Below, in pieces: positions 1 through 7,826 of a stretch of DNA of 21,636 nt. The notes below the pieces were generated by a model. The model was not told where the DNA came from and searched no databases. It saw only the letters and a program-made list of their open reading frames with translations. Source of the DNA: a virus; IMG/VR virus record IMGVR_UViG_3300047472_000444, positions 1-21,636 of that record; one strand, written 5' to 3'. A program made the position numbers and the translations under genes. How positions within the stretch are numbered: position 1 is the stretch's first letter; every line of letters starts with the position of its first letter.

Positions 1-255
1 CTACATCGGCACCTTCACGGTCACCTTGCGTGGCCGCTGGCCGTTGCCCTGGACGAGAACGGTGATGACACAGCTGTCACCGGATGGCTGGGCGGAAAGA
101 AGCTGCCCCCCGGTCTTGGCGACGACCTGGGCGGCAGCATCGCTGCAATCGCCGCCGGCGCGCGCGACCAAGGTCGGCGTCGTCACCGGCAGCACAGCCG
201 ACCCCGCCGTAATGGCGGCCGCTGCTGCTACGCTCAAGAGTGATGCCATGCTCAT
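1..255 (-). CDS. Small exported protein of unknown function (84 aa)
   Basis: The product begins with a hydrophobic alanine-rich stretch (about residues 3-33) that looks like a Sec signal peptide ending near ARAGG. A mature domain of about 50 residues follows, with two cysteines (CSDAA near 37 and DSCVI near 61) that could form a disulfide, and a basic C-terminus ending KVTVKVPM. The spacing recalls small periplasmic PepSY-like proteins that rhizobia often encode just upstream of a response regulator (FeuN-like). That is a guess: the downstream partner would lie outside the window. The stop codon sits exactly at the window edge, so the frame is complete. Two in-frame ATGs at the start (residues 1 and 3) leave the exact start open. 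It is not a GTA gene. Confidence 0.65.
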   Translation of the reverse strand: MSMASLLSVAAAAAITAGSAVLPVTTPTLVARAGGDCSDAAAQVVAKTGGQLLSAQPSGDSCVITVLVQGNGQRPRKVTVKVPM

Positions 256-331
256 ACTTCCACAGGGACATTAACTTGAGCGAATATTTACCCAAACCCG
301 CCTGAATGGCAAATGAATGGGTGGTAATTTT

Positions 332-353
332 CCGCCGGGCGGAGGCCCGCCGG
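332..353 (-). terminator. GC-rich hairpin downstream of the holin-like gene
   Basis: An inverted repeat pairs CCGCCGGGC with GCCCGCCGG around a four-base loop, with one C-C mismatch. It lies about 12 bases past the stop of the holin-like gene, which is where the minus-strand transcript would end. No T-run follows on either strand, so it is at best a weak intrinsic terminator or an RNA 3' end stabiliser. Confidence 0.3.
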
Positions 354-365
354 TGTCCCCCACTA

Positions 366-578
366 TCAGCTTGATTTGATAGCGGAAGTTGCCGTTACGC
401 GGCCATAGACGGCCACCAGACCACCCACCGCGCCGGCGATCGCGACCGCCGAATCGGCGATGGTCGACTGGTCCACCGCGCCGACCTGAATGCCGGTGAA
501 TTGCAGAACGGAAGCACCGAGCGCCAGCAAGGCGCCCCATACGGTTTTCGAAAGATACCACTGCTTGACGTCTTCCAT
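366..578 (-). CDS. Holin-like small phage membrane protein (70 aa)
   Basis: The protein starts MEDVKQWYLSKTVWGALLAL and has two hydrophobic segments, about residues 14-29 and 43-59, separated by a short polar stretch with VDQST. It ends with the VYGRVTATSAI signature common in small phage membrane proteins of the lysis region. In that family the role would be holin or spanin-like support for the endolysin at the inner membrane. The start at 578 is chosen because AAGGAGTG lies 5-6 bases upstream; the frame stays open further upstream, but that part overlaps the end of g15. It follows g15 by 25 bases in the same direction, so it is probably co-transcribed with it. The only other lysis candidate, the GH19 protein, is 16 kb away. 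The function is inferred from topology and context. Confidence 0.7.
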   Translation of the reverse strand: MEDVKQWYLSKTVWGALLALGASVLQFTGIQVGAVDQSTIADSAVAIAGAVGGLVAVYGRVTATSAIKSS

Positions 579-603
579 GGAACACTCCTTTTTGGGTTGG
601 AAG

Positions 604-3600
604 CTATAGGGTGATGGTCGCGATGGCCGGAATGCCTGAAGGCACCCGCTGGCCCAACTGGGCGACAACCACTTGAAGTTGGGACTGTTTTGCGCCGAAG
701 TCGGCGAGTTCGTCGGTCGCTGGATAGACCCATGACGGCTGCGTCACCTCGACTTGCCTGATGACTATGGCGCCCTTCATGAGTTGCAGCTGATAGCACT
801 CCGTCGGCTCGTCGAGGGGGATATCCGAGGGGATCCAGTTGTCCGCGTCTATGCGGCTACGGCGGATCCAGGTGATCGCTATCGCGCCGTCATCGTCGCG
901 GCTTGCCGTGACATGGACAGGCGACAAGGGCGTTTGCGCGCGCAGCCCTCCTTCAAAGGCGAACGGACTTGCCATGCCCCTTGCACCGGCCGCCTCCGCG
1001 ATCCAGTTGAGGGCAAGGCCCATTTCCTCGTTGACGAGGCCAAGCGGCTGGACTGCGTCGTCGAGAAAGACGATTGCCGCGCCCAACCCGGCGCCTGACA
1101 CCATCGCATCCTCGGTGCCGGCCAGTCCACGTAAAAGACCCGTGAGTCGCCATTGATTGGCGGCGATCTCCTCGGCGTTCAGATAGGCACCGATCTCCCA
1201 GGCGCCGCTGACCGTCCGCAAGGCGAACAGATTGCCTCCGTTCAGGACTGAAAGCTCGGACAACGAACTCAGCCCGTCGAAGGGCAGATCGAGCACGAGC
1301 GGCTGCGACCAGTCGAACCGGCCGCTGACGCCCGATCCAAGTGGTGCGACTAAACTGCCGATCTTCGCCGGCTTGTCGAGGAGAACCCGCGTCGCATAGC
1401 CCTCCGTTGACGGAGAAGAGGAAAGCGCCGTGGTCCGCCAAGGTTTTGCGTAGACCGCGCCGCGGGCGAAGCTCGAAGCCTCGCCACTCGAAAACTGCGG
1501 AAGGTCCATGAGTTCGAAGATCGGAGCGAACACACTGGAAGCGGCACCCGAGACCGTTCGTCCGGACGAGCCGCTTTCTACGGCGACACCGCCCGCAAGT
1601 GGAGCGAATTCACGCGCCTCGATCCTCCGCGACGTACCGTCCTCGATGCGGGTCACGAGAAAGCGCCCCTCCGGCCCATCCTCGATATCAAGCACATCGC
1701 CCGGCTGAACGGCGATGTCGGTCGGCGCAAGGGAAAAGGTCAGCGAGCGGCGCGAAATACGGTTGTCGCGCAACAGACCCTCGGCCGCAGCCAACGCGGT
1801 TTCCTCGGGCATGGTTGCGCCGAGATCATAGCGCAGGGTGCGGTTCGATGAGGATGGCGCCCGGCGCGATCTGACGCTTGATTGCCCGTAATCGGCATCG
1901 GGATCGTAGAAGGTGACGATTGCGTCCGCGGCATAGTCGCTGTCGTGGCCGCGGACCTCCTGCCAGAGTGGCTGATCGTCGATATCGGCAACGGTCGCGA
2001 TCGAATTGGCCGGCAGGCTGGCGCGGGCCCGCGACCGGAAGCGCAAGACGCTGCCATCCTCGATAACGTCGATCTGGAAGACCTCCAGCAGCGGATCGAT
2101 CAAGCTGCGCGCGGAGGTGACGTCACCCTGGACATAGCCGGTGAGATCACCGCTGACCTCCGACAGATCAAAATCGGTAAAATTCTGGTCTCGCAGGATC
2201 GCGGTAATGACATCGGCCAGCGTTCCCGCGCCGAGCCGGCCATTCAGCCAATGACCGGTACGCCAATTGCCGCCGTCACTCCAGATCGACGTGTCCAGCG
2301 GAAAGGCCGGATAGGGCCGCGCATCCCAGGTCCAGATGAAGATGCCGGCGGGATCGACCATGCCGGAGGATGTGGCCGCACCGCTCCAATGATCATGATG
2401 CGCCTCCAGGAAACGGCGCTGCATGCTGTCGGCGCGCATGCGGTTGGAAAAATAAGGCGCTGCCGATTCTGCTGATTTCGGATCGACGAAGACGTTCGGC
2501 TGGTTGGCGCCCTTGTCGATCGCGGGACAGCCGAGTTCGGTGAACCAGATCGGCTTGCTGCGCGGCGACCACGCCGTTGATGCCGCATGTTCCGCGCCGC
2601 CGGTGCGCTCGTGATGCGGATTGGACCACCAGCTTTCGATGTCCTTGTAGCGGAACGTCCAGGGCTTGCCCGCCAGACCGTCGGTGATATCGGACCTTGT
2701 GCGGTCGAAGCGGTCCACATCGCTTGCATAGTACCACTCGAAGCCCTCGCCGCTGGTAATCGCAGCGCCCATGGCGGCGAGATCGTCGGGCACCTTGAAA
2801 CCATCGGGATTGGCTGCGGAGAGATCGTCGTCACGCCAGTCTGCCAGCGGCATGTAGTTGTCGATGCCGATGATGTCGATGTCAGGCGAGGCCCAAAGCG
2901 AGTCGAGATTGAAATAGACGTCGCCGCTGCCATCGGCAGGATGATAGCCGAAATATTCGCTCCAATCGGCGCCATAGGTCAGCTTCGTTCCCGGCCCGAC
3001 GACAGCTCTTATATCGGCGGCCAGCGTTGCCAACGCCTGCACGAAAGGAAAGCTCCCGCCGCCATCGCGCAACTGCGTCAGCCCACGCAATTCGGAGCCG
3101 ATGATGAAGCCATCGACCCCGCCGGCGGCTGCAGCCAGATGCGCATAATGCAACACTAATCGGCGATAGCCTGCGTCAGTGCCATGATAGGCGACGGATT
3201 GCCCATTCACGGAAAAATCGGTCGCTACGGCGCTGCCGCAGAAGGCCGCGATCTGTGCACCGGCGGCGCTAGTGCGATCGGTCGTGCCGGGCTCGCCGAT
3301 GGCCGGAAAACAAGTAATCCGACCGCGCCAGGGATAGGCGGCCTGGTTGGCGCCGCCGTATGGGTCAGGCAGGGCGTTGCCCTCGGGCACATCCATCATC
3401 AGGAAGGGATAGAGGCAGACTTTCAGGCCTCGCGCCTTGAGGTCCGCGATCGCCTGGAAGACGCTGAGATCGTCCGGCGTGCCGCCGTATGCCGGGCCGC
3501 CGTTGCTAAAACTGATGAGATGCGCATCGGCGCGGGAAATGCCGGAGACCGACCAGGGGCTGCTTTCGCGGTCGCGCGCATTCGTCTCGACACCCGGTAC

Positions 3601-4449
3601 TATCCGGCAATTGCCGGCGCGCAGATCGGTTCCGAACCAGGCGACGACGAGCGCCACGCTTTCGAGATTGGGGCAGACGGCAGTGAGTTCGTCCAGCGAG
3701 GCCTGCCAGTCTGTGGAAGCCGTCAGCACATTGCGGTTCATCGCCCGCGCGCTGCCGGCGCCGGTGCTTTCGGTAACATCTGTCGTGTTGTAGCCATGCT
3801 CGGTCGAGCCGGGGATGATGGTGACGGCCCGGATCTGGCTCTCAAGCCGGCCGATCGGCCTGACGACCTCGAACTGGAACAGCGGGATGCGATTGCCATA
3901 GGGGTCAAGGGCCAAATGGTCGAAGATGACATAGGCAACGCCGCGATAGGCCGGCGCATCGCCTGTCCCCTGCTTCGCCTCGATCAGCGGATCAGGCAGC
4001 TGCGTTTCGCTGCCGGTATAGACCCGCATTTCGATCTCGGTGAGGTCGATTTCCTTGCCGTCAGCCCAGACGCGGCGGATGCAGGCGATCGGCCCTTCGC
4101 AAAGACCGATCGCGATATTGGCGAAATAATGAAATGTTTCCACCTTCGGCCCGGTCGCCTTGCCGCCGGTGCGCTCCGTCGAGACCTGTTCCTCGAAACG
4201 CGTCGCCCAGATCAGCGTGCCGCCGAGACGCGCGGTGCCATAGAGGCGGCTGATGCCCGTGCCCTCGTCGGCGCCGGGAATGCGCGCGGTCGAAAGCCGG
4301 GCGCCCGATATCGTCTGATTACCGTTTATCAGCGCCTTGTCGAGTACGCTGCCGGCAAGCGCGCCCACGGCCTGACCGACGATCGCGCCGAAAGAACCGA
4401 GCGCACCGCCGAGCGCCGAGCCCGCTGCCGCAAAGAGGATGGTTGCCAT
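604..4449 (-). CDS. GTA baseplate/host-specificity protein g15 with TIM barrel (1281 aa)
   Basis: This is the giant last tail gene of RcGTA-type clusters (Rcc01698 family, baseplate 'megatron'). The N-terminus is glycine/alanine-rich and hydrophobic (residues 1-40), as in these hub proteins. Residues of about 440-740 hold the GTA TIM-barrel glycosidase-like domain, with acidic residues in GSELRG (E453) and WFTELG (E638) and the segment DIIGIDNYMPLADW near 525-538. The next ~200 residues fit the phage-tail_3 type domain, and the C-terminal third is beta-rich receptor/attachment region. In the RcGTA particle this protein forms the baseplate tip that contacts and penetrates the recipient envelope. 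Length is typical and the frame intact. The start at 4449 has CAGGA about 7 bases upstream. Unlike other clusters, where it directly follows g14, it sits behind a 375-base spacer with its own candidate control signals. Confidence 0.93.
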   Translation of the reverse strand: MATILFAAAGSALGGALGSFGAIVGQAVGALAGSVLDKALINGNQTISGARLSTARIPGADEGTGISRLYGTARLGGTLIWATRFEEQVSTERTGGKATGPKVETFHYFANIAIGLCEGPIACIRRVWADGKEIDLTEIEMRVYTGSETQLPDPLIEAKQGTGDAPAYRGVAYVIFDHLALDPYGNRIPLFQFEVVRPIGRLESQIRAVTIIPGSTEHGYNTTDVTESTGAGSARAMNRNVLTASTDWQASLDELTAVCPNLESVALVVAWFGTDLRAGNCRIVPGVETNARDRESSPWSVSGISRADAHLISFSNGGPAYGGTPDDLSVFQAIADLKARGLKVCLYPFLMMDVPEGNALPDPYGGANQAAYPWRGRITCFPAIGEPGTTDRTSAAGAQIAAFCGSAVATDFSVNGQSVAYHGTDAGYRRLVLHYAHLAAAAGGVDGFIIGSELRGLTQLRDGGGSFPFVQALATLAADIRAVVGPGTKLTYGADWSEYFGYHPADGSGDVYFNLDSLWASPDIDIIGIDNYMPLADWRDDDLSAANPDGFKVPDDLAAMGAAITSGEGFEWYYASDVDRFDRTRSDITDGLAGKPWTFRYKDIESWWSNPHHERTGGAEHAASTAWSPRSKPIWFTELGCPAIDKGANQPNVFVDPKSAESAAPYFSNRMRADSMQRRFLEAHHDHWSGAATSSGMVDPAGIFIWTWDARPYPAFPLDTSIWSDGGNWRTGHWLNGRLGAGTLADVITAILRDQNFTDFDLSEVSGDLTGYVQGDVTSARSLIDPLLEVFQIDVIEDGSVLRFRSRARASLPANSIATVADIDDQPLWQEVRGHDSDYAADAIVTFYDPDADYGQSSVRSRRAPSSSNRTLRYDLGATMPEETALAAAEGLLRDNRISRRSLTFSLAPTDIAVQPGDVLDIEDGPEGRFLVTRIEDGTSRRIEAREFAPLAGGVAVESGSSGRTVSGAASSVFAPIFELMDLPQFSSGEASSFARGAVYAKPWRTTALSSSPSTEGYATRVLLDKPAKIGSLVAPLGSGVSGRFDWSQPLVLDLPFDGLSSLSELSVLNGGNLFALRTVSGAWEIGAYLNAEEIAANQWRLTGLLRGLAGTEDAMVSGAGLGAAIVFLDDAVQPLGLVNEEMGLALNWIAEAAGARGMASPFAFEGGLRAQTPLSPVHVTASRDDDGAIAITWIRRSRIDADNWIPSDIPLDEPTECYQLQLMKGAIVIRQVEVTQPSWVYPATDELADFGAKQSQLQVVVAQLGQRVPSGIPAIATITL

Positions 4450-4523
4450 CGAGATTCCTGAAGAGAAGAGGCGCGAGCCACAAATATTTCACGCCAACAA
4501 ATGAGTCGGCTTGAAAATGCTCT

Positions 4524-4538
4524 TTAAAATTGCATTAA
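4524..4538. promoter_or_regulatory. CtrA-type box TTAA-N7-TTAA upstream of g15
   Basis: Two TTAA half sites are separated by exactly seven bases (TTAA AATTGCA TTAA). This matches the core of the consensus for the alphaproteobacterial cell-cycle regulator CtrA, without the trailing C. It lies 75-89 bases upstream of the g15 start and on the promoter side of two terminator-like hairpins, so it could drive g15 and the holin-like gene as a separate unit. I saw no other TTAA-N7-TTAA in the window. Binding is inferred from the motif only. Confidence 0.45.
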
Positions 4539-4688
4539 ATTGCGCGGATCGAGTGCGAAAGCAGCAGACGCCGAGCCGGCGTGTCGGCGAGGATAGGCCC
4601 CGCCGACCCAGGCAAAGGCCTTGCTCTCGATCATGGAGGTAGTGTGATGTGGTTTCCACCACTGAGCATTACGCTTAGTATGAGGAAA

Positions 4689-4720
4689 ACCCGGACGGGC
4701 TGGTCAATAGCCGTCCGGGT
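4689..4720 (-). terminator. Hairpin terminator candidate after g14
   Basis: A perfect 10-bp stem (ACCCGGACGG with CCGTCCGGGT) closes a 12-base loop. Read on the minus strand, the stem is followed by TTTTCC, a short U-tract, which fits an intrinsic terminator for transcription coming from g14. On the plus strand the following bases (CAATTTCC) are less favourable. Confidence 0.55.
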
Positions 4721-4741
4721 CAATTTCCACAGATAAGCAAA

Positions 4742-4769
4742 GGTGAGCGAGGTTGGCGCTTCGCTCACC
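4742..4769 (-). terminator. Second hairpin after g14
   Basis: A perfect 9-bp stem (GGTGAGCGA with TCGCTCACC) closes a 10-base loop about 55 bases past the g14 stop. On the minus strand it is followed by TTTGCTTATC, a weak U-tract. Together with the hairpin at 4689-4720 it makes a tandem stop or RNA-processing region between the two baseplate genes. Confidence 0.45.
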
Positions 4770-4824
4770 ACTCCAAAATACTAGCGGCCGATCCACTTTG
4801 CAAGACGCAACCAAACCTGGCTTT

Positions 4825-5262
4825 TCATCTGTCCGGAAACCGGAAGATGCCGGCAATGCGCCGACGCCAGGAGGGAACGAGGGCCGAGCGGATGACAGCT
4901 GCCTGCTCGTAAGCGTGAATGAAATGCCGCTCACCACAGAGGATGCCCGCATGCTTGGCAGCGCAATCCGTCCGCCAGCGGAACAGCACGAGATCCCCGG
5001 CCACGCTTTTGCTTATTGAAATCGGCGGTCCGAAATGGCGGATAGCGGCATTCATCAATCGCTCCTCGCCGCCCCGTTCCGCCCAGTCGCGCGCATAGGG
5101 CTCGGGCAGTTCCGGCTCGCTGCCGTAGAGTTCGCGCCAGATGCCTCTGACAAGGCCGAGGCAATCGCAGCCGACGCCCTTGGCGGAGCCTTGATGGCGA
5201 TAGGGCGTACCGATCCAACTCTCGGCGATGGCAAGCACCCGCGCTTGAATATCTTCGCTCAT
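4825..5262 (-). CDS. GTA g14: NlpC/P60 family peptidoglycan hydrolase (145 aa)
   Basis: The protein has the cysteine peptidase motif GCDCLGLV (Asp33-Cys34, where the family has DCSGLV) following WIGTPYRHQG, then GDLVLFRW, and the histidine-containing KHAGILCG (His104) and FIHAYE. These are the catalytic Cys and His blocks of NlpC/P60 enzymes. In RcGTA the homologue is a tail-tip hydrolase that opens the recipient cell wall during DNA entry. Its length is normal for the phage/GTA type. The start overlaps the stop of the DUF2163 gene by 4 bases (ATGA), which implies translational coupling. The next gene normally would be g15, but here a hairpin-bearing spacer intervenes. Confidence 0.93.
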   Translation of the reverse strand: MSEDIQARVLAIAESWIGTPYRHQGSAKGVGCDCLGLVRGIWRELYGSEPELPEPYARDWAERGGEERLMNAAIRHFGPPISISKSVAGDLVLFRWRTDCAAKHAGILCGERHFIHAYEQAAVIRSALVPSWRRRIAGIFRFPDR

Positions 5263-6149
5263 GGAAACAACGGGCTCCCGTCATGAAGACTGGTACCGTC
5301 GGCATAGGTGTAGGCAAAGTCGGCACCGGGCATGTGGGGGAAGCCGCGGAAATTCTCAGGATTGGCGAATTTCGTGCGGCAAGTCGCGAATGCCTTGTCG
5401 CAGCCGGCCGTCAATACGATCCTATCGTCGGCATCAGGCATGGTGTCGAGCGGCAGCCAGAGCGTTACCTGCGTTCGGGCGCTCACCGCAACATGGTTGT
5501 CGACATCCACGGACAGCCCGGCATTGGCGCCATCGACGAAGGTCAGCTTGCCATGCGCGAAGAAGTTCGCGGGAAAGTCGCCGATGCCTGATAAAACAAG
5601 CCGTGTCGTGTCCCGTATCGCCGCGACGGCGCCTTCGGCCCGATATTGCGGCAGGCTCAGATCGATGCCGCATCTGGCATCGCCGAGGACCGCGTCGCAG
5701 CGCCTGACATAGATGCGGCCCTGCGGCTCGGAAAGCCTTGCCGCAAAGCTGCGCAGTTCTGCCTGGAACTGCCCGGTCTGCCGCGTGACCTCGCCGATCT
5801 CCTGCACCTTGAGCAGCAGATGCTGGTCCGGCATCGCCCAATTGACGAGATGGATCTCGACGCGGGCGCCGTCATAAAGTCCGGCACTCAGGTCCGCTTC
5901 GGTGATTGCATCGTGCGAGAAACCGCCGGCGACATTGCTCGTCGCGGCCGGCAATCCAGCCTCCTCCTCTCCATCGCTGGCGGAAAAACCGCTGGCGGCG
6001 AGAAACTGCGTATCCGCGAAGCTGAGGTCATGGTCATGCTCGGTAAAGCCGAGGACCATGCCGTCGCGGCGCAGGACACGCCAGCAATGGCAGAATGTGG
6101 TCGCATCGCCGGACAGATGTGCGGCGAGCGCAGGATCGATCGTTCTCAT
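5259..6149 (-). CDS. GTA g13: DUF2163 tail protein (296 aa)
   Basis: The N-terminal half reads as the DUF2163 domain, with MRTIDPALAAHLSGDATTFC and the conserved LGFTEHDHDL at about residues 33-42. The C-terminal part (about 210-290) contains GCDKAFATCRTKFANPENFR and FPHMPGADFAY, the phage BR0599-like region with conserved cysteines. The homologue in RcGTA (Rcc01696) is a tail-tip/hub component that binds a metal or cluster through cysteines in the solved particle; here Cys residues of RRCDAVLGDARCG and GCDKAFATC are kept. The gene overlaps both neighbours by 4 bases (g12 stop at its start, g14 start at its stop), the hallmark of a coupled tail-tip module. Confidence 0.93.
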   Translation of the reverse strand: MRTIDPALAAHLSGDATTFCHCWRVLRRDGMVLGFTEHDHDLSFADTQFLAASGFSASDGEEEAGLPAATSNVAGGFSHDAITEADLSAGLYDGARVEIHLVNWAMPDQHLLLKVQEIGEVTRQTGQFQAELRSFAARLSEPQGRIYVRRCDAVLGDARCGIDLSLPQYRAEGAVAAIRDTTRLVLSGIGDFPANFFAHGKLTFVDGANAGLSVDVDNHVAVSARTQVTLWLPLDTMPDADDRIVLTAGCDKAFATCRTKFANPENFRGFPHMPGADFAYTYADGTSLHDGSPLFP

Positions 6150-6784
6150 GGGATGATCTCCATCAGCGGAATGGACGTGATGCGGCCGGCATTGAAGGCC
6201 GAGAGATTGATATCGATGCGATCGATGGCAAAGCGAACCGGGACATCGAATTCGAAGCCGGCGGTGATGGTGTGCCCAGCCGGCGGGATGGCGGAGGGCG
6301 AGAAGGTAACCAGGCCGCTCGCCGGATCGCAGGAGAAAGCCGTCGCCGGCTGGATCTCGCCGTTGACGGCGACGATCACAGAACTGGCAACCGGCTTTGC
6401 AATGGTGCGGACGGAGCGTCCATCGGCATCGCCATAGGCCTTCACGAGCTGGAAGCCGGCCGTTGCGCCGTCACCGATCCCGATCACCTGATCCATTGCC
6501 GTCACCGGCACGCCGGGACGGCCGGAGGTGAAATCGACGGGGTCCCGGAAGCGGAAACCATAGAGTTCGCCACTACGGGCCTCGAAGAATTCAAGGACGT
6601 CGCAGAGATCGGTAACCGAGCGTATGCCCGAACCGGCATCGTAGCTCCGGCGCGCGTCGCGCCAGCGGCTGTTGCGGCTCTCGCGGCCATTGGAAAGATT
6701 GACGATATCGGTGCGCCGCACCGGACCGCCTGATGTCGCCAGCGACAGGCGGAGCGGAAAGCGGACCTCGTGAAATCCGGACAT
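6146..6784 (-). CDS. GTA g12: DUF2460 distal tail protein (212 aa)
   Basis: The start at 6784 (MSGFHEVRFPL) is chosen because the DUF2460 family begins this way and GAGGAG lies about 10 bases upstream; the open frame continues further upstream but that part overlaps the tape measure gene. Family features visible are RRTDIVNLSNGRESRNSRW (residues 22-40), LCDVLEFFEARSGELYGFRF and FDVPVRFAIDRI. In RcGTA this protein (Rcc01695) forms the distal tail ring linking tube and baseplate. The length matches the family. It follows the tape measure stop by 13 bases and overlaps g13 by 4 bases. Confidence 0.94.
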   Translation of the reverse strand: MSGFHEVRFPLRLSLATSGGPVRRTDIVNLSNGRESRNSRWRDARRSYDAGSGIRSVTDLCDVLEFFEARSGELYGFRFRDPVDFTSGRPGVPVTAMDQVIGIGDGATAGFQLVKAYGDADGRSVRTIAKPVASSVIVAVNGEIQPATAFSCDPASGLVTFSPSAIPPAGHTITAGFEFDVPVRFAIDRIDINLSAFNAGRITSIPLMEIIP

Positions 6785-6797
6785 TATCGCCTGCTCC

Positions 6798-7376
6798 TCA
6801 GAGGTTGCGCTGGCCCCGCATCGCCGTGCGGGCCAGCATTGCGGAGATCTGCGCCTCGCTCCTCTGGAAGCTCTGCGCATCCGGCGTCGAAACGTTGAAG
6901 ACGATCTGCTGCGATCCGCCGCCCGAGGTCGCGACCCCGAGCGAGCCGTCCGATCCACGCTTCAGCGGCATGATCGCCTCGCTGCCCGCCTCGCCCATCA
7001 GGCCGAGATCGCCGCCCATGGGGAAATAGGTGGGCGAAGAGACGACCCCGCCGTCGGCAAAAGCCGTCACCCGCCCCGGCACGCCGCCCTTGGCGAAGGC
7101 GAAGAGGTTGCCGATGCCGCTGGTGAGGCTGGTTACGCCGCTGCCGATTGCGGTCTCGAGCGGTTTCAGCCCGGCCGAGAGCGCGATATCGGTCAGCCGG
7201 TTGCCGAGGCTCTGCAGAACGGTATCAAGGCTCTTGCCGCCTGTCGTCGCCGACGTCATCGCGCTCGCCAGCGCCGAGCCGAAGGAGCGAGAACGGCTGT
7301 CGAGGTCGTCGAGGGTCTGTTTGAGGGCATTGGCTTGTTCCGTGGTTGCGGAAAGGTCGGTGTCTTCGGTGGGCAT
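6798..7376 (-). CDS. GTA g11: short tail tape measure protein (192 aa)
   Basis: The protein has a polar helical N-terminus (ANALKQTLDDLDSRSRSFG), a central helix with LGNRLTDIALSAGLKPLE, and the GTA signature FAKGGVPGRVTAFADGG followed by MGEAGSEAIMPLKRG (about residues 108-150). RcGTA-type tape measures are near 200 residues, far shorter than those of most siphophages, matching the short GTA tail. It sets tail length and occupies the tube. The start at 7376 has GGAG about 9 bases upstream. The frame continues upstream to 7472, but that stretch would encode the palindromic repeat (7404-7572), so it is rejected. That repeat separates this gene from g10.1. Confidence 0.92.
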   Translation of the reverse strand: MPTEDTDLSATTEQANALKQTLDDLDSRSRSFGSALASAMTSATTGGKSLDTVLQSLGNRLTDIALSAGLKPLETAIGSGVTSLTSGIGNLFAFAKGGVPGRVTAFADGGVVSSPTYFPMGGDLGLMGEAGSEAIMPLKRGSDGSLGVATSGGGSQQIVFNVSTPDAQSFQRSEAQISAMLARTAMRGQRNL

Positions 7377-7403
7377 GGTGTTTCTCCAAAAGGATTGGTG
7401 CGA

Positions 7404-7572
7404 CCGTGAGAACCCCTCATCCGGCTGCCGCCACCTTCTCCCCAAGGGGAGAAGGGGAAACCGCGCTGACATCGCTCTACATTCAGAGTTTCGATATGCG
7501 GTAAGCCCGCGCCGCGAGTCTCTTCTCCCCCTGGGGAGAAGGTGGCGGCAGCCGGATGAGGGGTTCTCACGG
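7404..7572. repeat. RIME-like palindromic repeat element between g10.1 and g11
   Basis: A perfect 40-bp inverted repeat (7404-7443 against 7533-7572) flanks a central 89-base segment. Each arm ends internally in a small palindrome, CTTCTCCCC-N2-GGGGAGAAG (7435-7454 and 7522-7541). The arms carry the core CCCCTCATCCGGCTGCCGCC. The same core recurs at 10118-10426. Design and sequence resemble the RIME-type intergenic palindromes of Rhizobiaceae. In RNA the whole element would fold into a very long hairpin inside the tail operon. Confidence 0.85.
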
Positions 7573-7599
7573 CCACAATCCGCTTCGGATCATCAAACC

Positions 7600-7800
7600 T
7601 CACCCATCCGGAAACCGCTCCATCATTGCCCGCAATGCCGGTCGATCGAGCGCCGCAGCACGCGGTGAAAGCCCACCGGCCATGGCGTGGAACTCGATCG
7701 GCGTCATTGCCCAGAAACTCTCGGGTGGAAGCCGCAGCAGGCAGAGGCCGACATGCAGGACGCGGCGCCAGGGGAAGGGTTCCGGCACACGTCTGTCCAC
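7600..7800 (-). CDS. GTA g10.1: small phage tail assembly chaperone (66 aa)
   Basis: The core PFPWRRVLHVGLCLLRLPPESFWAMTPIEF (residues 8-37) is the signature of the Rcc01693-type tail assembly chaperone family, in which a short helix-rich protein assists tape measure and tube assembly and is not in the finished particle. The frame begins at a GTG at 7800; no in-frame ATG precedes the conserved core, and a longer form using an upstream alternative start cannot be excluded. It lies 26 bases after the g10 stop. Downstream, the RIME-like element separates it from the tape measure gene. Confidence 0.85.
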   Translation of the reverse strand: MDRRVPEPFPWRRVLHVGLCLLRLPPESFWAMTPIEFHAMAGGLSPRAAALDRPALRAMMERFPDG

Positions 7801-7826
7801 ATCATCACTGGCCTCGCCCGCTGCGG

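Larger units (their letters stand above)
4450..4824. other. 375-base spacer between g14 and g15
   Basis: No convincing gene is visible on either strand. The spacer holds, in minus-strand order after the NlpC/P60 stop, two hairpins (4742-4769 and 4689-4720), a stretch of mixed sequence without obvious structure, an AT-rich patch with a CtrA-type box (4524-4538) and the g15 ribosome binding site. RcGTA-type clusters usually have g14 and g15 adjacent, so this spacer looks acquired or expanded. Confidence 0.6.

Noticed and set aside
3184-4461. 425-codon plus-strand open frame
   Set aside because: It lies entirely antisense to the conserved g15 gene; long antisense frames are expected in high-GC coding DNA and the translation shows no family features.
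7377-7472. Upstream extension of the tape measure frame
   Set aside because: The extra 32 residues would be translated from the inverted repeat element, and a ribosome binding site precedes the ATG at 7376.
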